Shown here piece by piece: positions 6,269 to 10,764 of a stretch of DNA of 10,764 nt. Below the pieces are notes generated by a model. That model saw nothing but the letters and a program-made list of their open reading frames with translations, had not been told where the DNA came from and did no database searches. Where the stretch lies: contig DASXTS010000345.1 in the NCBI GenBank assembly GCA_036505275.1, positions 1 to 10,764 of the forward strand, written 5' to 3'. Each line of letters opens with the position of its first letter. Within the stretch, counting starts at the first letter, position 1. Position numbers and translations under genes: made by a program. The stretch is from DASXTS01 sp036505275 (GTDB lineage Bacteria > Actinomycetota > Actinomycetes > Mycobacteriales > Pseudonocardiaceae).

Positions 6269-6809
6269 AGCAGTCCTCGCAGTTGCGCTGTTTACGAACC
6301 AAGGCCAGCACGAGGGCGGACACGGCGAGCGCCCGCTTGCCGCCGGTCAGGGTGTCGATATTCGACCACGCGGAGTCGAGGAATCGCCGGTCGTCCGGCG
6401 TGAAGTAAGGCCCGTCGAAGGTGCGCCGTATGAAGTCGCGGTCGTCGGCCGCTGGGCCGCAGATGGTCTCGATGTCGGTGCTGGCAGCCGTTCCGTCTGG
6501 TTCGCTACCGTGGCGGCGGCGATGATCGACGGGAAGTTGAGGGAAGTGGTTGGCCGTGACCTGGTATCCGAGGCATTTCAGGAGGTAGGACACCACGCCG
6601 CTGCCGGAGAAGTCGTCCAGTGCGGTGCGGCCACCGATTTCGGCGAACACCTCGGCCAGCTGTGGGATCAGACGATATTTCGACCCCATGTAGCGCAGCC
6701 GTGGGTAGCCGGCGGTGCGGCGGACGGCATCGGCCACGGCGAACTGGGGCGGGTCGAGGAGCGTTGCCTGCACCACAGCGCCCATCATGTCCGAGCCCAT
6801 CGACGGCAC
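6267..6809 (-). pseudogene. Decayed D12-class DNA adenine methyltransferase
   Basis: The 180-residue reading frame starts like a Dam/D12-family N6-adenine methyltransferase: LRYMGSKYRLIPQL at about residues 38-51, then the SAM-binding motif LDDFSGSGVVSYLLKCLGY. After VTAN the frame becomes nonsense (HFPQLPVDHRRRHG) and recovers at STDIETICGPAADDRDF. Shifting frame at about 6540-6546 restores family-like sequence, LNFPSIIAAATVANQTERL. Thus a +1 insertion near 6543 and a +2 change near 6485 together restore the frame. The C-terminal half, including the catalytic DPPY-type motif, is absent: after VRKQ (6288-6296) the frame ends within six residues. The gene is therefore truncated and damaged, and cannot be an active methyltransferase. 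It could start at ATG 6809 or 6800. The intact family is about twice this length, from memory. Confidence 0.82.
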
Positions 6810-6918
6810 CCCGGTTGGCGCGCCGGGCGCGACCCGCCGCCGACGGCGCTTACCGGCATGCCGCGGCCGGCGGATGTGGCGTTGGTGACACCGCAGCGGC
6901 CCGCGTGCGGGGCAGCGA

Positions 6919-6970
6919 AGTCACGCTGTAGTCACGCTGGTCACCCCGAGGGTGTGGCGGCCTGGTCACC
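6919..6970 (+). repeat. Short repeats upstream of the sdh operon
   Basis: AGTCACGCTG occurs twice, at 6919-6928 and 6930-6939 (11-base period). GGTCACC follows at 6939-6945 and 6964-6970 (25-base period). They lie 75-130 bases before sdhC, where an operator would be expected. I see no convincing -35/-10 pair in 6810-7045, so the binding factor and promoter remain unassigned. The rest of 6810-6918 shows nothing I can support. Confidence 0.35.
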
Positions 6971-6977
6971 TGGCACG

Positions 6978-7049
6978 ATGTCGGCACCACCCCACGAGGA
7001 GACCACGGTGGCTGCCGCATCAGCGTTGATCGGGGCAAGGAGATCATGA
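6978..7049 (+). CDS. Possible 23-residue leader peptide overlapping sdhC
   Basis: ATG 6978 opens a 23-codon frame, beginning MSAPPHEETT and ending LIGARRS, whose TGA overlaps the sdhC ATG as ATGA (7046-7049). Such four-base overlaps are typical of translational coupling. The frame is also open much further upstream, there is no ribosome site before 6978, and sdhC has its own strong site. It may be chance. No family recognised. Confidence 0.25.
   Translation: MSAPPHEETTVAAASALIGARRS
7037..7042 (+). promoter_or_regulatory. Strong ribosome binding site of sdhC
   Basis: AAGGAG, close to the ideal Shine-Dalgarno sequence, ends 3 bases before ATG 7046. The spacing is short, but this is the best site in the operon and fixes the sdhC start. 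Confidence 0.7.
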
Positions 7050-7846
7050 CCGCTACCACGGGCACGAACGGTCGAGTCGAGGTCGCCGAGCGCACGCTGC
7101 GCACCGACCGCTGGTGGCTTGCGCCGCTGCTGACGTTCGCGGGCCTGACCACGTTCGTCGTTTACGGCTTGGTCCGCACGTTCATGAACGCCAACTACTG
7201 GGTGCCGCAGTACCACTATCTTGCGCCGTTCTACTCGCCGTGCCTATCGAGGGCGTGCGTCGAGGGGTCGAGCCACTGGGGGCAGTGGTTCCCCGACCTT
7301 GGGCCGCTGATCACGCCGCCGCTGTTCGTGCTGCCGTTCATTCTGGGCTTCCGGCTGACCTGTTACTACTACCGAAAGGCGTACTACCGGGCGTTCTGGC
7401 TGTCGCCGCCGGCGTGCGCGGTGAACGAACCGCACAAGCGCTACACGGGTGAGACGCGCTTCCCGCTGGTGGCGCAGAACGTGCACCGGTACTTCTTCTA
7501 CTCGGCGATCCCGGTGGCCCTGATCCTGACCTACGATGCGGGGATCGCCTTCCACGGCCGCAACGGGGGCATCGGCCTCGGCCTCGGCACCGTGATCCTG
7601 GTGATCAACGTGCTGCTGATCTGGGCATACACGCTGTCCTGCCACTCCTGCCGGCATCTGATCGGCGGACGGCTGAAGCACTTCTCCAGGCACCCGGTGC
7701 GGTACTGGGTGTGGACCCAGATCTCAACGCTGAACGCGAAGCACATGCAGCTGGCATGGCTGTCGCTGGGGTCGGTCGGCCTTGCCGACCTGTACGTCGC
7801 GCTGGTGGCCAGCGGTGCAATCAATGACCTGCGCATCATCAACTGA
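7046..7846 (+). CDS. sdhC: Succinate dehydrogenase Sdh1-type membrane subunit
   Basis: The 266-residue integral membrane protein anchors the succinate dehydrogenase head and passes electrons to the quinone. About five hydrophobic spans are visible, near residues 24-45, 88-107, 149-166, 176-197 and 236-257. Conserved-looking motifs: QYHYLAPFYSPC (55-66); the Cys/Tyr-rich RLTCYYYRKAYYRAFW (103-118), followed by PPAC; NVHRYFFY; and SCHSCRH (198-204). Size, motifs and gene order sdhC-sdhA-sdhB match the mycobacterial Sdh1 operon (Rv0249c-Rv0248c-Rv0247c). In the M. smegmatis Sdh1 structure the membrane subunit carries an embedded Rieske-type [2Fe-2S] cluster; the Cys/His residues here are candidates for the same ligands. 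This is not the classic E. coli SdhC/SdhD pair. The stop is 21 bases before sdhA. Confidence 0.88.
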   Translation: MTATTGTNGRVEVAERTLRTDRWWLAPLLTFAGLTTFVVYGLVRTFMNANYWVPQYHYLAPFYSPCLSRACVEGSSHWGQWFPDLGPLITPPLFVLPFILGFRLTCYYYRKAYYRAFWLSPPACAVNEPHKRYTGETRFPLVAQNVHRYFFYSAIPVALILTYDAGIAFHGRNGGIGLGLGTVILVINVLLIWAYTLSCHSCRHLIGGRLKHFSRHPVRYWVWTQISTLNAKHMQLAWLSLGSVGLADLYVALVASGAINDLRIIN

Positions 7847-7867
7847 GGCTGAGGTAGGACAGAGGCA

Positions 7868-9805
7868 ATGACCGAGGTCGAGCGGCACTCCTACGACGTC
7901 GTGGTGATCGGGGCCGGTGGTGCCGGTCTGCGCGCCGCGATCGAGGCCCGCGAGCAGGGCAAGCGAACCGCGATCATCAGCAAGTCGCTGTTCGGCAAGG
8001 CGCACACTGTGATGGCCGAGGGCGGCTGCGCCGCGGCAATGGGCAACGTCAACTCCAATGACAACTGGCAGGTGCACTTCCGCGACACCATGCGCGGCGG
8101 CAAATTCCTGAACAACTGGCGGATGGCCGAACTGCACGCCAAGGAGGCGCCGGACCGGGTCTGGGAACTGGAGACCTATGGCGCCCTGTTCGACCGGACC
8201 AGGGACGGCCGGATCAGTCAGCGCAACTTCGGCGGGCACACCTACCCCCGGCTGGCGCATGTCGGTGACCGCACCGGTCTGGAGATGATCCGGACGATGC
8301 AGCAGAAGATCGTCTCGCTGCAGCAGGAGGACTACGCGGAGACCGGCGACTACGAGGCCAACATCAGGGTGTTCGCCGAGTGCACGATCACTGAGCTGTT
8401 CAAGGATCGCCCGGGTCCGGGTGTCCCGGGGGGACAAGAGCGGATCGCCGGCGCCTTCGGCTACTGGCGCGAATCCGGCCGGTTCGTGCTGTTCGAGGCG
8501 CCGGCCGTGGTGCTGGCCACCGGCGGCATCGGCAAGTCGTTCAAGGTCACCAGCAACTCCTGGGAGTACACCGGCGACGGGCACGCGCTGGCCCTCCGCA
8601 CCGGCGCCACGCTGATCAACATGGAGTTCGTGCAGTTCCACCCGACCGGTATGGTCTGGCCGCCGAGCGTGAAGGGCATCCTGGTCACCGAGGGCGTCCG
8701 GGGCGACGGGGGAGTGCTGCTCAACTCGGATCGCAAGCGCTTCATGTTCGAGTACGTGCCCGATGTGTTCAAGGGTCAGTACGCGGACAACGAGGACGAG
8801 GCCGACCGCTGGTACGACGACGCCGACAACAACCGGCGCACTCCCGACCTGCTGCCCCGTGACGAGGTGGCCAGGGCGATCAACTCGGAGGTCAAGGCCG
8901 GGAGGGGCTCGCCGCACGGCGGGGTGTTCCTCGATATCGCCAGCCGGCGGCCGGCCGAGGAGATCCGGCGACGGCTGCCGTCGATGTACCACCAGTTCAA
9001 GGAGCTGGCCGACGTCGACATCACCGCAGAGCCCATGGAGGTCGGCCCGACGTGCCACTACGTGATGGGCGGCGTGGAGGTCGACCCGGACACCACCGCG
9101 GCCATGGTCGCGGGGCTGTTCGCCGCCGGCGAGTGCGCCGGCGGCATGCACGGCTCCAACCGGCTCGGCGGCAACTCGCTGTCCGACCTCCTGGTCTTCG
9201 GCAAGCGGGCCGGCGCCGGCGCGGCGTCCTACGTGAACGACCTCGGTGCGAAGCGGCCGCAGGTGGCCCAGGACGACGTGGACGCCGCCGCCCGTCGCGC
9301 GCTCGCGCCGTTCGAGGGTGACGGTGCGGCCACCGAGAACCCGTACACCGTGCACGCCGAGCTGCAGCAGACGATGAACGACCTCGTCGGCATCATCCGC
9401 ACCCAGGGCGAGGTCGAGCAGGCCCTGCGGAAGCTGGGCGAGCTGCGGAAGCGGGCCCACAACGTCATCGTCGAGGGCCATCGCCAGTTCAACCCCGGTT
9501 GGCACCTGGCACTCGATCTGCGGAACATGATCCTGGTGAGCGAGTGTGTGGCGCGGGCGGCGCTGCGGCGCACCGAGAGCCGCGGCGGGCACACCCGCGA
9601 CGACCACCCGAACATGGAGCCGCTGTGGCGCAACCAGCTATTGGTGTGCCGGGTGGACCAGACCGAGGACGGCGAGGCGGTGGACGTACAGCCGCAGCCA
9701 CAGGTGCCGATGCCCCGGGACCTCCTGGAGCTCTTCGAGCTCGGCGAGCTGGAGAAGTACTACACCGGAGACGAGCTGGCCGAGCACCCCGGAAAGCAGG
9801 GCTGA
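7868..9805 (+). CDS. sdhA: Succinate dehydrogenase flavoprotein subunit
   Basis: Oxidises succinate to fumarate in the TCA cycle and reduces covalently bound FAD, at the cytoplasmic face of the membrane. The product is 645 residues, close to the mycobacterial Sdh1 flavoprotein. Visible: dinucleotide-binding VVVIGAGGAGLRAA at 11-24; KAHTVMAEGG with His46, the probable covalent FAD attachment; FHPTGM with His258; EGVRGDGG with Arg278, matching the catalytic arginine of E. coli SdhA; CHYVMGG with His397; GSNRLGGNSL with Arg432. These cover the complete substrate site. The C-terminus is acidic with the usual helical domain. A purine-rich stretch, AGGTAGGA (7852-7859), precedes the ATG. The stop is one base from the sdhB start. 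Fumarate reductase is an alternative activity, but operon type favours succinate oxidation. Confidence 0.97.
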   Translation: MTEVERHSYDVVVIGAGGAGLRAAIEAREQGKRTAIISKSLFGKAHTVMAEGGCAAAMGNVNSNDNWQVHFRDTMRGGKFLNNWRMAELHAKEAPDRVWELETYGALFDRTRDGRISQRNFGGHTYPRLAHVGDRTGLEMIRTMQQKIVSLQQEDYAETGDYEANIRVFAECTITELFKDRPGPGVPGGQERIAGAFGYWRESGRFVLFEAPAVVLATGGIGKSFKVTSNSWEYTGDGHALALRTGATLINMEFVQFHPTGMVWPPSVKGILVTEGVRGDGGVLLNSDRKRFMFEYVPDVFKGQYADNEDEADRWYDDADNNRRTPDLLPRDEVARAINSEVKAGRGSPHGGVFLDIASRRPAEEIRRRLPSMYHQFKELADVDITAEPMEVGPTCHYVMGGVEVDPDTTAAMVAGLFAAGECAGGMHGSNRLGGNSLSDLLVFGKRAGAGAASYVNDLGAKRPQVAQDDVDAAARRALAPFEGDGAATENPYTVHAELQQTMNDLVGIIRTQGEVEQALRKLGELRKRAHNVIVEGHRQFNPGWHLALDLRNMILVSECVARAALRRTESRGGHTRDDHPNMEPLWRNQLLVCRVDQTEDGEAVDVQPQPQVPMPRDLLELFELGELEKYYTGDELAEHPGKQG

Positions 9806-9806
9806 G

Positions 9807-10577
9807 ATGGCCTACCAGGCGAAGTTCCGCGTCTGGCGCGGCGACGCCGCCGGCGGCGAGCTCAAGGACTTCACCGTCGAGGTGAACGAGGGCGAGGTCG
9901 TGCTCGATGTGATCCACCGGCTGCAGGCCACCCAGTGTGGTGACCTTGCGGTGCGGTGGAACTGCAAGGCCGGCAAGTGCGGTTCGTGCTCTGCGGAGAT
10001 CAACGGCCTGCCCCGGCTGATGTGCATGACCCGGATGTCCACGTTCACCCAGGACGAGACGGTCACGGTGACCCCGCTGCCGACCTTCCCGGTGCTGCGC
10101 GATCTGGTCATCGACGTCTCGTACAACTACATCAAGGCCCGCGAGGTGCGTTCCTTCATGCCGCCCAAGGGCCTGCAACCCGGCGAGTACCGGATGCAAC
10201 AGGTCGACGTTGAGCGCTCGCAAGAGTTCCGCAAGTGCATCGAGTGCTTCCTGTGCCAGAACACCTGCCACGTGCTGCGAGACCACGAGGAGAACAAGGC
10301 GGCCTTCGCCGGCCCGCGCTACCTCATGCGGGTGGCCGAGCTTGACATGCACCCGCTGGACGCGGCGGCCGAGGAGGGTGTGGACCGCAAGCTGAGCGCG
10401 CAGCAGGAGCACGGCCTGGGCTACTGCAACATCACCAAGTGCTGCACGGAGGTCTGCCCGGAGCACATCAAGATCACGGACAACGCGCTGATCCCGCTGA
10501 AGGAGCGCGTCGTCAGTCGCAAATACGACCCGCTGGTGTGGCTCGGCAACAAGATCCGCCGCCGGCCGGGGGCCTGA
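9807..10577 (+). CDS. sdhB: Succinate dehydrogenase iron-sulfur subunit
   Basis: Carries electrons from the SdhA flavin to the membrane subunit through three iron-sulfur clusters. The product is 256 residues. N-terminal ferredoxin-like domain with [2Fe-2S] ligands Cys53, Cys58, Cys61 and Cys73 (CKAGKCGSC then LMC). C-terminal domain with KCIECFLCQNTC giving Cys144, Cys147 and Cys150, plus Cys217, for [4Fe-4S]. Cys154, Cys207 and Cys213 fit [3Fe-4S]. The spacing 207-213-217 copies the E. coli SdhB pattern 206-212-216. Start ATG 9807 lies one base after the sdhA stop, so translation is surely coupled. The extra Cys212 beside Cys213 is a small peculiarity. The last gene of the operon, it converges on gluD. 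Confidence 0.97.
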   Translation: MAYQAKFRVWRGDAAGGELKDFTVEVNEGEVVLDVIHRLQATQCGDLAVRWNCKAGKCGSCSAEINGLPRLMCMTRMSTFTQDETVTVTPLPTFPVLRDLVIDVSYNYIKAREVRSFMPPKGLQPGEYRMQQVDVERSQEFRKCIECFLCQNTCHVLRDHEENKAAFAGPRYLMRVAELDMHPLDAAAEEGVDRKLSAQQEHGLGYCNITKCCTEVCPEHIKITDNALIPLKERVVSRKYDPLVWLGNKIRRRPGA

Positions 10578-10580
10578 CCT

Positions 10581-10610
10581 GCCGGCGGCACCTCACGGTG
10601 TCGTGCCGGC
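10581..10610. terminator. Bidirectional hairpin between sdhB and gluD
   Basis: GCCGGC at 10581-10586 pairs with GCCGGC at 10605-10610. Inside, CACC at 10589-10592 pairs with GGTG at 10597-10600 around a 4-base loop, with an internal mismatch region between the two stems. There is no T-run. The position, at the junction of two convergent genes and overlapping the gluD stop, fits a shared terminator. Confidence 0.5.
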
Positions 10611-10764
10611 ACCGCCCGGGGTGACGATGAGCGGGGGTAGTTCGGGGGCGAGCTCGGCCGGGGCGACGCCGGGCGGGATTCGCTTGCTGCGGCGGTTGCG
10701 GGACTCCAGGTAGGTGGCTAGCCAGGTCAACAGCAGGCAGAGGGTGATGTAGATGGTGGCCACC
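10593..10764 (-). CDS. gluD: Amino-acid ABC transporter permease, C-terminus (GluD-like)
   Basis: The minus-strand frame is open from the window edge to the stop at 10593-10595, giving the last 56 residues. It shows the end of a final membrane span (ATIYITLCLLLTWLATYLE), followed by a basic stretch (RNRRSKR) and a Pro/Ala-rich tail. The span ending in a WLxxYLE pattern is characteristic of HisM/GluD-type permease subunits of polar amino-acid importers. Corynebacteria carry gluABCD next to recX, which supports the glutamate-transporter call. The 5' part and the partner genes lie outside the window, so substrate is inferred. Confidence 0.65.
   Translation of the reverse strand, partial: VATIYITLCLLLTWLATYLESRNRRSKRIPPGVAPAELAPELPPLIVTPGGAGTTP

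Noticed and set aside
6267..6809. Intact methyltransferase gene
   Set aside because: The frame is continuous only because two indels cancel; the internal residues are nonsense and the catalytic half is missing.
7724..9607. 627-codon open frame antisense to sdhA (minus)
   Set aside because: It lies fully opposite a clear sdhA and shows no recognisable domain; long antisense frames are expected in high-GC genes.

Overview
The window is high-GC DNA with the gene content of an actinobacterium. The evidence is strong G/C third-position codon use, a mycobacterial-type SOS box, a DUF3046 gene next to recA, a mycobacterial-type Sdh1 operon, and a gluD end near recX as in corynebacteria. A Pseudonocardiales-like genome (Amycolatopsis or Saccharopolyspora relatives) would fit, but that is inference.

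Layout. Bases 1-2915 (minus) carry the first 971 residues of a large Lhr-type ATP-dependent DNA helicase, with its 3' end outside the window. Upstream of it on the same strand lies a possible 45-residue single-span membrane protein (2949-3086). A divergent DUF3046 gene follows (3099-3293, plus). The recA control region (3327-3474) holds a good promoter overlapped by a LexA/SOS box, and two perfect DnaA boxes just downstream. recA (3475-5628) is split by an in-frame 368-residue intein (4090-5193) of the Mycobacterium leprae RecA type, with both splicing and LAGLIDADG endonuclease motifs intact. recX (5632-6240) follows after 3 bases, and its 5' coding region contains a very strong hairpin. Between recX and the next operon lies a decayed, C-terminally truncated D12-class DNA adenine methyltransferase on the minus strand (6267-6809).

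Bases 7046-10577 hold a tight operon sdhC-sdhA-sdhB of the Sdh1 kind: a five-span membrane subunit, a flavoprotein and an iron-sulfur protein. A possible 23-codon leader ORF overlaps the sdhC start. The window ends with the C-terminal 56 residues of a convergent amino-acid ABC transporter permease (GluD-like, minus), separated from sdhB by a likely bidirectional hairpin terminator.

How the genes work together. The left half is a DNA-repair neighbourhood: Lhr, RecA under LexA control, and the RecA modulator RecX. Active RecA depends on intein removal, because the intein sits in the L2 DNA-binding loop. The right half is respiratory: succinate oxidation feeding electrons to the membrane quinone pool.

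Most notable observations. (1) The intein itself. (2) A sharply bounded tract of atypical codons only on its 5' side, which looks like co-conversion of flanking exon during homing. (3) A second atypical-codon patch over the Walker A motif. (4) Paired DnaA boxes at the recA promoter. (5) Perfect or near-perfect long inverted repeats inside recX and inside the intein. I see no CRISPR array, tRNA, rRNA or transposase, and no clear case for an entirely new system.
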